Shown: one piece after another, positions 8,772-17,839 of the stretch
Position numbering within the stretch: the first letter of the stretch is position 1
Layout of the letters: every line of letters starts with the position of its first letter
Origin: Pararheinheimera marina
Lineage (GTDB): Bacteria > Pseudomonadota > Gammaproteobacteria > Enterobacterales > Alteromonadaceae
NCBI RefSeq assembly: GCF_042654345.1
Contig: NZ_JBHSGB010000017.1
Location: 62,001 to 126,000, forward strand
Reading direction: 5' to 3'
Length of the DNA: 64,000 nt
Program-made: the position numbers and the translations under genes
The notes under the pieces: generated by a model
What the model saw: the letters and a program-made list of their open reading frames with translations, nothing else
The model's database searches: none
What the model was told of the DNA's origin: nothing

Positions 8772-10142
8772 ATGGAATTAACTGCACTGACCGCCATCTC
8801 CCCGGTTGATGGCCGCTACGGCGCCAAAGCGGCTGAATTACGCGAGTATTTCTCTGAATTCGGTCTGATTAAATTCCGCGTGCTGGTGGAAGTGCGTTGG
8901 CTGCAAAAGCTGGCAGCAACGGCAGGTATTGCTGAAGTGCCGGCGTTGTCAGAAAGTGCCAATGCAGTGCTGAACCAGATTGTCGACAATTTTTCGCTGG
9001 CGGATGCTCAACGTGTCAAAGACATTGAGCGCACCACCAACCACGACGTCAAAGCCGTCGAATACCTGCTGAAAGAAAAAGTGGCAGACCACCCGGAACT
9101 GGCCGCAGTCAGCGAGTTTATCCACTTCGCCTGTACCTCAGAAGACATCAACAATCTGTCACACGGCCTGATGCTGACTGAAGCCCGCGATAAAGTTTTA
9201 CTGCCACTTTGCGATCAGTTACTGAAAGAAATTAAACAGTTAGCTCAGCAGTACAAAGCCATTCCTATGATGGCCCGTACCCACGGCCAGCCAGCATCGC
9301 CGACCACTTTGGGTAAAGAAATGGCCAACGTTTATATGCGTTTGAAGCGTCAACGCGACCAAATCGCAGCCGTCGAAGTGCTGGGTAAAATCAATGGCGC
9401 TGTTGGTAACTACAACGCGCACTTGTCCGCTTACCCACAACTGGACTGGCACCAACTTTCCGAGCAGTTTGTCACCAGCCTGGGTTTAAGCTGGAACCCG
9501 TTCACTACCCAGATTGAACCGCATGATTACATCGCCGAGCTGTTTGACGCCATCGCTCGTTTCAACACCATTTTGCTGGACTTCGACCGTGACGTTTGGG
9601 GTTATATTGCGCTGGGTCACTTTAAGCAGCGCACCATTGCCGGTGAAATCGGCTCGTCCACCATGCCACACAAAGTCAACCCCATTGATTTTGAAAACTC
9701 AGAAGGCAACCTGGGTCTGGCCAACGCCATTTTCCAGCATCTGGCCGCCAAACTGCCGGTGTCACGCTGGCAGCGTGACCTGACCGATTCGACTGTACTT
9801 CGCAACCTGGGTGTAGGTTTTGCTTATACCGTGATTGCCTACCATGCCAGCTTAAAAGGCATCAGCAAACTGGAAGTCAACGAAGCCAACCTGCTGTCAG
9901 AGCTGGATGGCAACTGGGAATTACTGGCCGAACCTATCCAGACCGTGATGCGTAAATACGGCATTGAAAAACCATACGAAAAATTAAAAGAGCTGACACG
10001 TGGCAAGCGGGTGTCGCCTGCCGATCTGGCGGTCTTTATCGACAAGCTGGAAATGCCAGACGCGGTGAAAGCCGAACTGAAACAACTTCGACCAGACAAC
10101 TATATTGGCGCCGCCATTGCACTGGTCGACAGCCTGAACTAA
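8772..10142 (+). CDS. purB: Adenylosuccinate lyase PurB
   Basis: This 456-residue lyase of the fumarase/aspartase superfamily cleaves SAICAR and adenylosuccinate in purine synthesis. The superfamily signature GSSTMPHKVNPIDFEN is near residue 295, with the catalytic Ser in the flexible loop. The segment MARTHGQPASPTTLGKE contains the conserved His. Length equals that of E. coli PurB (456). A GGAG ribosome-binding site precedes the ATG. It ends the nudJ/mnmA-hflD-purB group and is followed by a hairpin at 10164-10186. Confidence 0.97.
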   Translation: MELTALTAISPVDGRYGAKAAELREYFSEFGLIKFRVLVEVRWLQKLAATAGIAEVPALSESANAVLNQIVDNFSLADAQRVKDIERTTNHDVKAVEYLLKEKVADHPELAAVSEFIHFACTSEDINNLSHGLMLTEARDKVLLPLCDQLLKEIKQLAQQYKAIPMMARTHGQPASPTTLGKEMANVYMRLKRQRDQIAAVEVLGKINGAVGNYNAHLSAYPQLDWHQLSEQFVTSLGLSWNPFTTQIEPHDYIAELFDAIARFNTILLDFDRDVWGYIALGHFKQRTIAGEIGSSTMPHKVNPIDFENSEGNLGLANAIFQHLAAKLPVSRWQRDLTDSTVLRNLGVGFAYTVIAYHASLKGISKLEVNEANLLSELDGNWELLAEPIQTVMRKYGIEKPYEKLKELTRGKRVSPADLAVFIDKLEMPDAVKAELKQLRPDNYIGAAIALVDSLN

Positions 10143-10163
10143 AAGGCACAGCAGCTAACTACC

Positions 10164-10189
10164 ACAGGGCGATTCAATCGCCCTGTTTT
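10164..10189 (+). terminator. Hairpin after purB
   Basis: ACAGGGCGAT pairs perfectly with ATCGCCCTGT (10 bp) over a 3-base loop and is followed by TTTA. It lies between purB and roxA. The U tract is short, so it may only attenuate readthrough. Confidence 0.6.
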
Positions 10190-10204
10190 ACTTCGGATGA
10201 CGCT

Positions 10205-11359
10205 ATGTTTGAACTGAACCTCAACGACATCACGCCAGCACAGTTTCTGGCCGAGTACTGGCAAAAAAAACCTTTATTAATTAAAGGCGGCTTTAAAAAC
10301 TTTCAGGATCCGATCAGTCCGGATGAACTGGCCGGCCTGGCCGGCGAAGAAGACATTGAATCCCGTATCGTCAGCAAGCAGAATGGCGTTTGGGACTTGG
10401 AAACCGGTCCTTTTGAAGACTTTGACGAATTTGGCGACCGTGGCTGGACCTTGCTGGTGCAAGCGGTAGACCACTGGCACCCGGATTGCGCGGCGCTAAT
10501 TGAACCCTTCCGCTTTATTCCCAACTGGCGTATTGACGATCTGATGGTCAGCTTTTCGACTGAAGATGGTGGTGTAGGCCCGCATCTGGACCAATACGAC
10601 GTGTTTATTATTCAGGGTTTAGGCCGTCGTCACTGGCGGGTCGGCATGCCTGACAGCTCACTGCAGCAACACTGCCCTCACCCACGCTTGCTGCAAGTCA
10701 CGCCCTTTAAAGACTGCATCGATGTGATCACTGAACCTGGTGACATTCTGTACATTCCGCCAGGCTGCCCGCATGACGGCATTTCGCTCGAACCGTCACT
10801 GAACTACTCAGTTGGCTTCCGTGCGCCGGCGCAGAAAGATTTAGTCACAGGCCTGGCCGACCACCTGATTGACCATGAGCTGACTGGTCTGCGCTTTACT
10901 GACGCAGGCCGCTCTGTGCCGGAATCTGTAGGCGCCATCAGCGATCAGGATCTGGCTCAGGTGCAGCAGATGCTACGTGCGATGATTGATGACAAAGACT
11001 TCACCAGCCAATGGTTTGGCACTTACATCAGCCATGCCAAACATGAGCTGGACAGCACGGAGCCGGACCCACACTACCAGCATGATGAGATTGCAGAGTA
11101 CCTGGACGAAGGCTCGGTACTGACCAAACTGGGTGGCTTACGGACTTTGTATTACCAAAGCAGCCCAGATGCCGATATTCAGCTGTTTATCAACGGTGAG
11201 CGTTACCTGTTGCCGACCACAGAAAAAGCCGCGGTGCTAAAACTGACTGAACAAATCAGCCTGTCGATGGATGACGGGAAATTCTTTGCTGAAGATGAAG
11301 GCCGGCTGGCACTGCTGACCAGTCTGATCAACAAAGGCTACTGGTACTTTACCGAATAA
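10205..11359 (+). CDS. roxA: Ribosomal protein uL16 arginine 3-hydroxylase (JmjC oxygenase)
   Basis: This 384-residue cupin of the YcfD/RoxA family hydroxylates an arginine of ribosomal protein L16 using 2-oxoglutarate and Fe(II). The iron ligands appear in GPHLDQYDVF (His-x-Asp near residue 126) and in PPGCPHDGISLE (His near 190). The C-terminal part has the family's winged-helix dimer region. E. coli YcfD is 373 residues and is encoded downstream of purB, as here. ATG follows purB by about 60 bases. Confidence 0.94.
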   Translation: MFELNLNDITPAQFLAEYWQKKPLLIKGGFKNFQDPISPDELAGLAGEEDIESRIVSKQNGVWDLETGPFEDFDEFGDRGWTLLVQAVDHWHPDCAALIEPFRFIPNWRIDDLMVSFSTEDGGVGPHLDQYDVFIIQGLGRRHWRVGMPDSSLQQHCPHPRLLQVTPFKDCIDVITEPGDILYIPPGCPHDGISLEPSLNYSVGFRAPAQKDLVTGLADHLIDHELTGLRFTDAGRSVPESVGAISDQDLAQVQQMLRAMIDDKDFTSQWFGTYISHAKHELDSTEPDPHYQHDEIAEYLDEGSVLTKLGGLRTLYYQSSPDADIQLFINGERYLLPTTEKAAVLKLTEQISLSMDDGKFFAEDEGRLALLTSLINKGYWYFTE

Positions 11360-11386
11360 GAGTTCGGACATAAAAACAGTGAGGAC

Positions 11387-11415
11387 AAAAAAAGAGGCCA
11401 CAGGCCTCTTTTTTT
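11387..11415. terminator. Bidirectional terminator after roxA
   Basis: A 13-bp perfect stem AAAAAAAGAGGCC / GGCCTCTTTTTTT with loop ACA lies between the convergent roxA and the DUF4826-like gene. A and T runs on both sides make it bidirectional. Confidence 0.93.
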
Positions 11416-11432
11416 ATGCTGTACATTCAGCA

Positions 11433-11855
11433 TTACACTGCGACTTTGTTCCACAAGTCTTCACGCTCAAACAGTTCGTACAAAGCCTCGGCTCTGTGCA
11501 CCAGCAGGTTGGCAAAATCCACTTTGGTTTTATCCAGACCACCGGCATCCATAATTTGCTGAGCTTTCAGCTGCCAATGCAGTGAAAACGCCCGCACTGC
11601 TTCGCGGGCATCTTTGGCTGCCGACAGAGCCATATGATCGGTTGGTAAATCGCCACTAATCACCCAGTATTCTTTCCGGTCCTGTGCTTTCATCTTCCAG
11701 ACGGCCATTAATGGCGGCAAATAACGGGATTCAGAAACAGCCACTGTGTCAGGCAGAATGCCTTTTTCGGCAAGGTGTTGATTGGCTTTTTGAAATTGTT
11801 GGCGCACCCAGGCGCTGTTTTGCTCGTCGCGCTGAGCGTCAGACTGATTTGACAT
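11433..11855 (-). CDS. DUF4826-like protein of unknown function
   Basis: This 140-residue soluble protein has an N-terminal Asn/Gln-rich stretch, a central YLPPLMAVWKMK...EYWVISGDLPTDHM segment and a C-terminal helix ending in ELFEREDLWNKVAV. I recognise it as the DUF4826 family found in Shewanella, Vibrio and relatives. No function is established and no catalytic motif is evident. It reads divergently from the leucine-type dehydrogenase across a 212-bp gap containing three palindromes, so the two could share control. Confidence 0.72.
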   Translation of the reverse strand: MSNQSDAQRDEQNSAWVRQQFQKANQHLAEKGILPDTVAVSESRYLPPLMAVWKMKAQDRKEYWVISGDLPTDHMALSAAKDAREAVRAFSLHWQLKAQQIMDAGGLDKTKVDFANLLVHRAEALYELFEREDLWNKVAV

Positions 11856-11923
11856 GATTTACTTCCTATACTCAAGTGCCGTTACTCTATGCGAGCCGAA
11901 TCCAGCAATCAAGCCCTGTGACA

Positions 11924-11972
11924 GATTGTCGACAATCACCTGGTCTTACCAGATTTTGTTTTCGCGAAAACA
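11924..11972. promoter_or_regulatory. Cluster of three perfect palindromes upstream of the leucine-type dehydrogenase
   Basis: GATTGTCGACAATC (11924-11937), CTGGTCTTACCAG (11940-11952) and TGTTTTCGCGAAAACA (11957-11972) are each perfect inverted repeats, separated by only 2 and 4 bases. The second matches the TGGT-N3-ACCA layout of FadR-subfamily GntR operators. A further CCGCGG pair (11981-11986 and 12002-12007) could form a leader hairpin. They lie 96-144 bases before the dehydrogenase start. The regulator is not identified. Confidence 0.55.
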
Positions 11973-12067
11973 TGGCGTTGCCGCGGCTGAAATGGTACAT
12001 TCCGCGGCGCAAAAACCGGACGCCAGCCCTACAGAAGCGGCGCCAGACAACCAACGGAGATCTCCAC

Positions 12068-13111
12068 GTGGCAGTATTTAACCATCCTGAATTCGATAAC
12101 CATGAACAAGTGGTGTTCTGTAGTGATGAAAGCACTGGCTTAAAAGCCATCATCGCCATCCACAACACAGCCCTGGGCCCAGCCACAGGTGGCTGCCGGA
12201 TGTGGGACTATGCGGCTGACGAAGAAGCACTGGTGGACGTGTTGCGCCTGTCGCGTGGCATGACGTACAAAAACGCTATGGCCGGTTTAGCCTTGGGTGG
12301 CGGCAAGTCAGTCATTATCGGTGATGCGAAAAAAATCAAATCCGAAGCGCTGTTCCGTAAATTCGGTCAGTTTGTGCATTCAGTTAGCGGCCGCTACATC
12401 AGCGCTGAAGACGTCAACATCACCACAGCTGACATCATGATGATCAGCAAAGAAACGCCGTATGTCGCCGGTAAAGAAGGTGCCAGCGGTAACCCGTCGC
12501 CTTTTACCGCGTTGGGCTGCTACAAAGGCATTAAAGCCGCGGTCAAACACAAACTGGGGCTGGACTCTGTTGAAGGTTTGACGGTTGCAGTTCAGGGCTT
12601 AGGCAGTGTTGGTTTTTACTTGTGTGAACATCTGCATAACGAAGGCGCCAAACTGATTGTCACTGACATCAACCCGGATTCAGTCGCCCGCGCCGTCGCT
12701 CAGTTTGGTGCGACCGCTGTGGGTCTGGATGAAATCTACAGCCAGCAGGCAGATATCTACGCCCCTTGCGCTTTAGGTGCCACCATCAACGACCAGACTA
12801 TTCCTCAGCTGAAGTGCAAAATTATTGCCGGTTGTGCCAACAACCAGCTGAAAGAAAGCCGTCATGGGGACATTCTGCGTCAGATGGGCATTCTGTACGC
12901 ACCAGACTACGTCATTAACGCCGGTGGCATTATCAACGTGTCGCTGGAAATTCGCCCTGAAGGCTACAACGCCGACGAATCAACCGCCAAGGTCAACCAG
13001 ATTTACCATACGCTGCTGAATCTGTTTGAACGGGCTGAACGCGAACAAAAGCCAACCAACGAAGTGGCTGACTTAATTGCTCAGGAAATTATCCGAAACG
13101 CCCGCGGTTAA
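12068..13111 (+). CDS. Leucine/valine-type amino acid dehydrogenase (Glu/Leu/Phe/Val family)
   Basis: This 347-residue NAD-dependent dehydrogenase deaminates branched-chain amino acids to 2-oxo acids. The glycine-rich active-site segment AGLALGGGKSVIIGD with its catalytic Lys is near residue 75. The Rossmann segment VAVQGLGSVGFYLCEHL is near 177. NAGGIINVSLE lies near the C-terminus. I chose the GTG at 12068 because GGAGA lies seven bases before it and the product starts MAVFNHPEF at the family's usual place. An in-frame extension back to 11876 crosses the palindrome cluster and has no family similarity that I can see. Leucine versus valine preference cannot be told from sequence by eye. Confidence 0.9.
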   Translation: MAVFNHPEFDNHEQVVFCSDESTGLKAIIAIHNTALGPATGGCRMWDYAADEEALVDVLRLSRGMTYKNAMAGLALGGGKSVIIGDAKKIKSEALFRKFGQFVHSVSGRYISAEDVNITTADIMMISKETPYVAGKEGASGNPSPFTALGCYKGIKAAVKHKLGLDSVEGLTVAVQGLGSVGFYLCEHLHNEGAKLIVTDINPDSVARAVAQFGATAVGLDEIYSQQADIYAPCALGATINDQTIPQLKCKIIAGCANNQLKESRHGDILRQMGILYAPDYVINAGGIINVSLEIRPEGYNADESTAKVNQIYHTLLNLFERAEREQKPTNEVADLIAQEIIRNARG

Positions 13112-13130
13112 TAGCGCCGGGCGCGCAAAG

Positions 13131-13158
13131 AAAAGGGCGGGATTATTCCCGCCCTTTT
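13131..13158. terminator. Bidirectional terminator after the dehydrogenase
   Basis: A perfect 11-bp stem AAAAGGGCGGG / CCCGCCCTTTT with a 6-base loop separates two convergent genes. The stop codon of the leftward gene (13143-13145) lies in the loop and 3' arm region. Confidence 0.92.
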
Positions 13159-13874
13159 GCATTTTCCGGTACTGGCTGATACCAATCTGTCCATCCCTTG
13201 GTCAGGTGATACACCAGCATGCTGGCGCCTTCGGCACTGAGTTTGGACCAGAGATCAAAATTGGATAAATTCACCGTCAGCAGACAGTTTAACCCGCAGT
13301 TTACTGGTCGAAAGGTGCTGCTGGAGGCCGCAAATACCTGAGCCTGAATACCATGTTGTCTGGCCAGTGCCGCCACCCGCAGCGCGTGGTAGTCACTGCT
13401 AATCATCAAGTAGTGCTGAGCCGGGTCCAGCTTCTTTTCCAGCGTCGCCATTTCGTTGTACGTAGTGGGCCCTGCATCAAAGCAGCTGGCTTCGGCATAA
13501 GCGCTTTGTTCCTGCAATAACTTTAAATACGGGCCACAGTGCAAGGTGGTCATATACACCTTCGCTGGGCGCTGCTGGGCATTGAGCATACGGGCTAACT
13601 GCAGAATACGGTTACGGGCACAATCGGGCAGACTGTGTTCGTTACCACCACAGCCGAGCAGCACATAATCGCCGCTAAAGCCTGCCGGCAGACTGCTTTG
13701 GATCTGGCTTTGATACCAGTCACGCAACTGGTTCGCCACCAGAGTATTGCCTGACAGATAAAACCAGAAAAACAGCAACCACAGGCCTTTGCGCCGGTAA
13801 CAAACACAGGCCAGCAACAAGCCCCATAAAAACAGGTTATGCGGGTACAAAAAAGGTTCCAGTATGTCCTTCAC
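13143..13874 (-). CDS. YdcF/SanA-like DUF218 membrane protein
   Basis: This protein of about 243 residues has two N-terminal hydrophobic segments (PHNLFLWGLLLACVCY and GLWLLFFWFYLSG) followed by a DUF218 domain. The domain shows DYVLLGCGGN, an Arg-rich helix with RILQLARML, and the typical ISSDYHALRVAALARQHG. Homologues (ElyC, SanA, YdcF) are linked to envelope and carrier-lipid metabolism in E. coli, but no reaction is established here. I prefer the GTG at 13874: GGGAG lies seven bases before it and it starts VKDILEPFLYPHN. An ATG at 13907 would add 11 residues without a good ribosome-binding site. The gene adjoins the glycan locus. Confidence 0.8.
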   Translation of the reverse strand: MKDILEPFLYPHNLFLWGLLLACVCYRRKGLWLLFFWFYLSGNTLVANQLRDWYQSQIQSSLPAGFSGDYVLLGCGGNEHSLPDCARNRILQLARMLNAQQRPAKVYMTTLHCGPYLKLLQEQSAYAEASCFDAGPTTYNEMATLEKKLDPAQHYLMISSDYHALRVAALARQHGIQAQVFAASSSTFRPVNCGLNCLLTVNLSNFDLWSKLSAEGASMLVYHLTKGWTDWYQPVPENAKGRE

Positions 13875-14053
13875 GACAGGTCTCCCGAATTGTCCTGCCG
13901 CCATCATACCTGCTCAGGCGCCATTCAGCTAAGTTTGTTATTTTGCTGAAAAATTTTTATCGCCTGGCCCCCTCAGCCCGATTCGGCTTGACCGGCGCTA
14001 TGCTAAGATGACGCTAACTTTTTCGGTTATATAGCAAGTCAATGGAGAACGCT

Positions 14054-15286
14054 ATGTTTCAAACGGTATCAGTGATTGGTTTGGGTTATATCGGCTTACC
14101 AACAGCCGCTATGCTGGCCTCACGCAAATTGCGCGTCATAGGTATTGATGTGAACCAACACGCTGTCGATACCATTAATCAGGGCAAAATCCACATTGTG
14201 GAACCTGAACTGGATATGCTGGTGCACGCGGCCGTCACAGGTGGCTATTTATCAGCGCAGACCAACCCAGTACCGGCCGATGCCTTTATGATTGCGGTCC
14301 CTACCCCGTTTTTTGATGATCTGTCACCGGATTTAACTTATGTCGAAGCGGCAGTGAAGTCGATTGCGCCAGTACTGCAAAAAGGCAACCTGGTGGTACT
14401 GGAATCGACCAGCCCGGTTGGCACCACCGAAAAAATCTGTCAGTGGATCAGCGAAGCCCGTCCTGATCTGACAGTGCCGACAGACTCTGCTCAGCCGGAC
14501 ATTCATGTGGCCTACTGCCCGGAGCGCGTACTGCCAGGCCGCGTGGTGTATGAACTGATCGCCAACGACCGTATTGTCGGTGGCTTAACCCCGGCCTGTT
14601 CAGAAAAAGCCAAAGCGCTGTACCAGACCTTTGTTACCGGCGAGTGCCTGATCAGTGACGCCCGCACCGCCGAAATGTCCAAGCTGACCGAAAACGCCTT
14701 TCGTGACGTCAACATTGCTTTTGCTAACGAGCTGTCGCTGATTTGTGACGAGCTGAATATCAATGTGTGGGAACTGATTAAAATGGCCAACCGCCATCCG
14801 CGGGTCAACATTCTGACGCCGGGGGCTGGTGTCGGTGGTCACTGCATCGCGGTTGACCCTTGGTTTATTGTGCACTCAGCGCCAGAGCAGGCCAAAATTA
14901 TCCGCACCGCCCGCGAAGTGAACGACTTTAAACCTCAGTGGGTACTGCAAAAAATTCTGTCGACTGTGGCCAACCACAGCCTGCACAAACCGTCAGTCGC
15001 CTGCTTTGGTCTGGCCTTTAAGCCGGATATCGATGATTTACGGGAAAGCCCGGCGCTGCATATCGTCAACGATTTAGCCGAAGCCTATCAAGGTAAAATT
15101 TATGCGGTCGAGCCGAACGTCGAGAAAACGACGAAGCTGGCGGCTAATGTAGAACTGGTATCGGTCGAACAAGGCTTAAAAGCCGACATCATCGTGATCC
15201 TGGTCAATCACAAAGGCTTTGGTGATCTGGACTTCAGCAAAAACACCCTGATTAACGTGGTGGGACCACTGCGTAGCGCAGGTTAA
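14054..15286 (+). CDS. wecC: UDP-N-acetyl-D-mannosamine dehydrogenase WecC
   Basis: This 410-residue UDP-glucose/GDP-mannose dehydrogenase-family enzyme oxidises UDP-ManNAc to UDP-ManNAcA. The NAD-binding segment VIGLGYIGLPTAAM is at residues 6-19. The substrate-binding block has KLTENAFRDVNIAFANEL. The active-site Cys is in GVGGHCIAVDPWF near residue 262. C-terminal CFGLAFKPDIDDLRESPA is typical. Length equals that of E. coli WecC (420). The ATG at 14054 has GGAGA five bases upstream; an ATG at 14042 lies within that site and is less likely. It is a single-gene unit ended by a strong terminator. No WecB epimerase is present in the window, so UDP-ManNAc must come from elsewhere. Confidence 0.9.
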   Translation: MFQTVSVIGLGYIGLPTAAMLASRKLRVIGIDVNQHAVDTINQGKIHIVEPELDMLVHAAVTGGYLSAQTNPVPADAFMIAVPTPFFDDLSPDLTYVEAAVKSIAPVLQKGNLVVLESTSPVGTTEKICQWISEARPDLTVPTDSAQPDIHVAYCPERVLPGRVVYELIANDRIVGGLTPACSEKAKALYQTFVTGECLISDARTAEMSKLTENAFRDVNIAFANELSLICDELNINVWELIKMANRHPRVNILTPGAGVGGHCIAVDPWFIVHSAPEQAKIIRTAREVNDFKPQWVLQKILSTVANHSLHKPSVACFGLAFKPDIDDLRESPALHIVNDLAEAYQGKIYAVEPNVEKTTKLAANVELVSVEQGLKADIIVILVNHKGFGDLDFSKNTLINVVGPLRSAG

Positions 15287-15305
15287 GCCAATTGTTCACT
15301 CTGTC

Positions 15306-15333
15306 AAAAGGGCGCTTGAAAGCGCCCTTTTTT
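15306..15333. terminator. Terminator between wecC and the leftward glycan operon
   Basis: A perfect 12-bp stem AAAAGGGCGCTT / AAGCGCCCTTTT followed by further T. It serves wecC and probably also the end of the leftward operon, whose last gene stops at 15349. Confidence 0.9.
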
Positions 15334-15348
15334 GCTCACACACCTGCA

Positions 15349-16593
15349 TCAAGGCGCTGACTGACGGCGCACTTCCAGCCAACAGGCAATCGCGAGCATC
15401 AATGTGATGGTTAAGTTACCCGCCAGGAATAACCAAGACGTCACCGCGACAGTTAAGTCAGTGTTAAACCATAAATACCCCAGAGAAGTCAGTGCGACCG
15501 CCAGCGTCACCAGCGAGGCTTTGCGTTTGTTAGCCCCCACAGACGTCAACAGCACTTCGAAGTAGGTTTTGACTAGCGTTAGCCACAAGGTTGCCAACAC
15601 CAGGTGCAACATCAGCACCACCTCTGCCGCCAGCACTTCATGAAAACACAGCTCATACAGCCACTCAGCCAGCGGCCACATCAGCAGATACGGCAGTGAT
15701 AACAGAGGTAACGACAGCAGCATTACTTTGCGGAAAAACTGCATTTTAGTGGTCAGCTCTGTGAGTCGGCTCAGCCTGGCTAAAAACACCTGCGAGAAAA
15801 TAACCGGCAATAAAGTGATGGGCATAAACAGAATAAAGAGTTTTCTGAACTGGCCCAGTTCCAGCAAGGTGCTAAACAGTGCCAGGAAAATAAACGGAAT
15901 ATTCGTCATCACAATGGCAAATAGATCGGCCCAGGCAAAGGGCAAACGCTCCGCCACGGCAGGCCAGCCAAAGACGGTTTTAAACTGCCCCCGGTACAAC
16001 GGCCAGTGCTGACGTAAATCCGGCCAGACCACCTGCAGTCCCATCGCCACCGGCACCAGCGCACAGGCTAAAATGGCCCACAACACTTCATCCACCGAAT
16101 TCAGCAGATCAAACATTAACAGCAGCAACACAAGGCCCAGGCATAACGCACTGACAAAGTTGGTTTTGACCTCGACAAAAAACTGCTGGCGGCCTTTGAG
16201 GTATGAAAACAGCGCCTGCGCCAGGGCCCAGAGCAAGCCAATGCCTAAGCTCAGTACATAAAGTTCGAACGCTACTTCGCTCTGACCGCTGGCCACCCAA
16301 ATCGCCGCCCCTGCCAACAGCAACAAAAACACGCCGCAGGACATCAGCAGTGAGTTAAATAACAACGTTGGTTCCTGCCGATGCGCGCTGTGGTGAATAA
16401 GGTAAAAGCTGACGCCAAAGGCAATGGCAGGGAAAAACAGATTAGCCAGCATATAAACGTAGCTGAACAGGCCAAAATCGGCGTCCAGCATGTAACGCGC
16501 CAGCAGCAGGTTAAGCAGCCAACGCGACCCAAAGTTCAGGCCATGCGCCAGGCTGTTGTTAAAGAGTTTGCGGACAAAATCATTACTCAGCAT
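15349..16593 (-). CDS. Wzx-type polysaccharide flippase
   Basis: This is a membrane protein of about 414 residues with roughly a dozen hydrophobic segments. It starts with FVRKLFNNSLAHGLNFGSRWLLNLLLARYM, the N-terminal pattern of MOP-superfamily Wzx exporters, and has a basic C-terminus. Flippases of this kind move undecaprenyl-linked repeat units across the inner membrane. It is the last gene of the leftward operon. The ATG at 16593 overlaps the end of the polymerase-like gene by 11 bases; a start at 16629 would extend it by 12 residues into that gene. Substrate is unknown. Confidence 0.82.
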   Translation of the reverse strand: MLSNDFVRKLFNNSLAHGLNFGSRWLLNLLLARYMLDADFGLFSYVYMLANLFFPAIAFGVSFYLIHHSAHRQEPTLLFNSLLMSCGVFLLLLAGAAIWVASGQSEVAFELYVLSLGIGLLWALAQALFSYLKGRQQFFVEVKTNFVSALCLGLVLLLLMFDLLNSVDEVLWAILACALVPVAMGLQVVWPDLRQHWPLYRGQFKTVFGWPAVAERLPFAWADLFAIVMTNIPFIFLALFSTLLELGQFRKLFILFMPITLLPVIFSQVFLARLSRLTELTTKMQFFRKVMLLSLPLLSLPYLLMWPLAEWLYELCFHEVLAAEVVLMLHLVLATLWLTLVKTYFEVLLTSVGANKRKASLVTLAVALTSLGYLWFNTDLTVAVTSWLFLAGNLTITLMLAIACWLEVRRQSAP

Positions 16594-17839
16594 CGGGAGT
16601 CTCTTCTGCAGGCAACAGCAACCAGGCATTGGCTAGCGCCCATAAGGGCCACAACATGCCAGAGCTCAGGACATGGCCGGCCACCACCGCAATACTCAGC
16701 AACAACGCATTTAACAGCAGCACAGAGGCGCTCAATACGGAAGGCCGCTTCAGATGACAGACCAGACTGTGCAGCAGAAAGCCGAAAAACAGCCAGCTGG
16801 CCCAGAGTGCGCCCGGCACGCCATAAAAAATAAATAAGTCAAACGCATCAGATTCGGCCCAGTACTTCCAGCTATGGTTGCTGACGCCGGCAAGACCAAT
16901 GCCGAACAGCCGGTGCAGTGCTGAGTAATAATCCGAACTGATCTGCCAAATGGCCAGCGCATACTGATCACGTGACGACAGCAGAACCCCTGCCAGCCCC
17001 TGGTTCTGGTATACATACTGCAGCTTTTGCCACAGACCCAGTTTGGCCAGCAGTGCAGGCAGGTTAAAAGCGACCAGCAGCACAGATAACGCCACAGTAG
17101 CGAGCAGTACGGCACGTTGTTTTTGACTCAGCTGAGACCACAACCACCAGACCGGCACCAGGGCTGCCAACAGCAGCACACCAGCCAGGCCACTTTTGGT
17201 CATCAGCAGACTGGCACAACCACACAAAGCCACAGCAAGCAGCCCAAAGGCTCCCTTCTGGCGCTGCCACAGCAACGGCAGACTCAGCGCAGTTAGCGCC
17301 AACAGCACCACAGAGACCTCATTGGCCGCATTAAAAAAACCTTTGCTGCCAAGCGCCTGCGTCGCCAAATGCGGCTGCGGCAAATAGGAACTGTAACCAA
17401 ACCCAAAAGCGCCCAAGGCAAAATTCAGCAGCACAGTGGCCAGATTAAGACCCAACAGCCAGTAGCTGCTGCGTCGAAATTCATCCGGATTGGTCCGGCA
17501 CAGTGCGGCAAAATAAGCAAAACAAAGTGCTGGCGCCAGTAGTTTCAGTACCAGCGCAATATCCTCTGTCAACGGCAGCCCATAACGTAACCAGGAATAA
17601 CCAGGCCCCAACAGCAGCACACAGCCAACCAGCATCAGGCCACTGGCCAGCGCAGGCGCCAGTGTCGTCAAGCGCCAGAAAGTCAGCCCCATCAACGTCA
17701 GTTTGTACAAGGCAGACAGGCCAAAGGCCCGTCCCAGTTCATTCAGCAAAAAACCATTGCAGGCATCCACCAGCAAATACGCCGAATACAAACCCAGCAA
17801 CAGGCGGTCTGCACCGCGCCAAGCCGTCAGGCTTTGCAT
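16583..17839 (-). CDS. Wzy-like O-antigen polymerase/ligase-type membrane protein
   Basis: This 418-residue protein is almost entirely hydrophobic, with about 10-12 predicted membrane segments. One larger loop (about residues 270-340) contains SSRDQYALAIWQISSDYYSALHRLFGIGLAGVSNHSW, a layout typical of Wzy polymerases and WaaL-like ligases. These families have little conserved sequence, so the call rests on topology plus context: Wzz-like gene upstream, Wzx-like gene downstream, all overlapping. It overlaps wzz by 13 bases. Whether it is a polymerase or a ligase is not decidable here. Confidence 0.68.
   Translation of the reverse strand: MQSLTAWRGADRLLLGLYSAYLLVDACNGFLLNELGRAFGLSALYKLTLMGLTFWRLTTLAPALASGLMLVGCVLLLGPGYSWLRYGLPLTEDIALVLKLLAPALCFAYFAALCRTNPDEFRRSSYWLLGLNLATVLLNFALGAFGFGYSSYLPQPHLATQALGSKGFFNAANEVSVVLLALTALSLPLLWQRQKGAFGLLAVALCGCASLLMTKSGLAGVLLLAALVPVWWLWSQLSQKQRAVLLATVALSVLLVAFNLPALLAKLGLWQKLQYVYQNQGLAGVLLSSRDQYALAIWQISSDYYSALHRLFGIGLAGVSNHSWKYWAESDAFDLFIFYGVPGALWASWLFFGFLLHSLVCHLKRPSVLSASVLLLNALLLSIAVVAGHVLSSGMLWPLWALANAWLLLPAEETPDAE

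Noticed and set aside
11876..12067. In-frame extension of the leucine-type dehydrogenase by 64 residues
   Set aside because: It crosses three perfect palindromes, has no ribosome-binding site at its start and no family similarity, while GTG 12068 has GGAGA at seven bases.
13987..14009. TTGACC with TAAGAT as the wecC promoter
   Set aside because: The hexamers are about ten bases apart; TGCTAAGAT could be an extended -10 box but no matching -35 was found.
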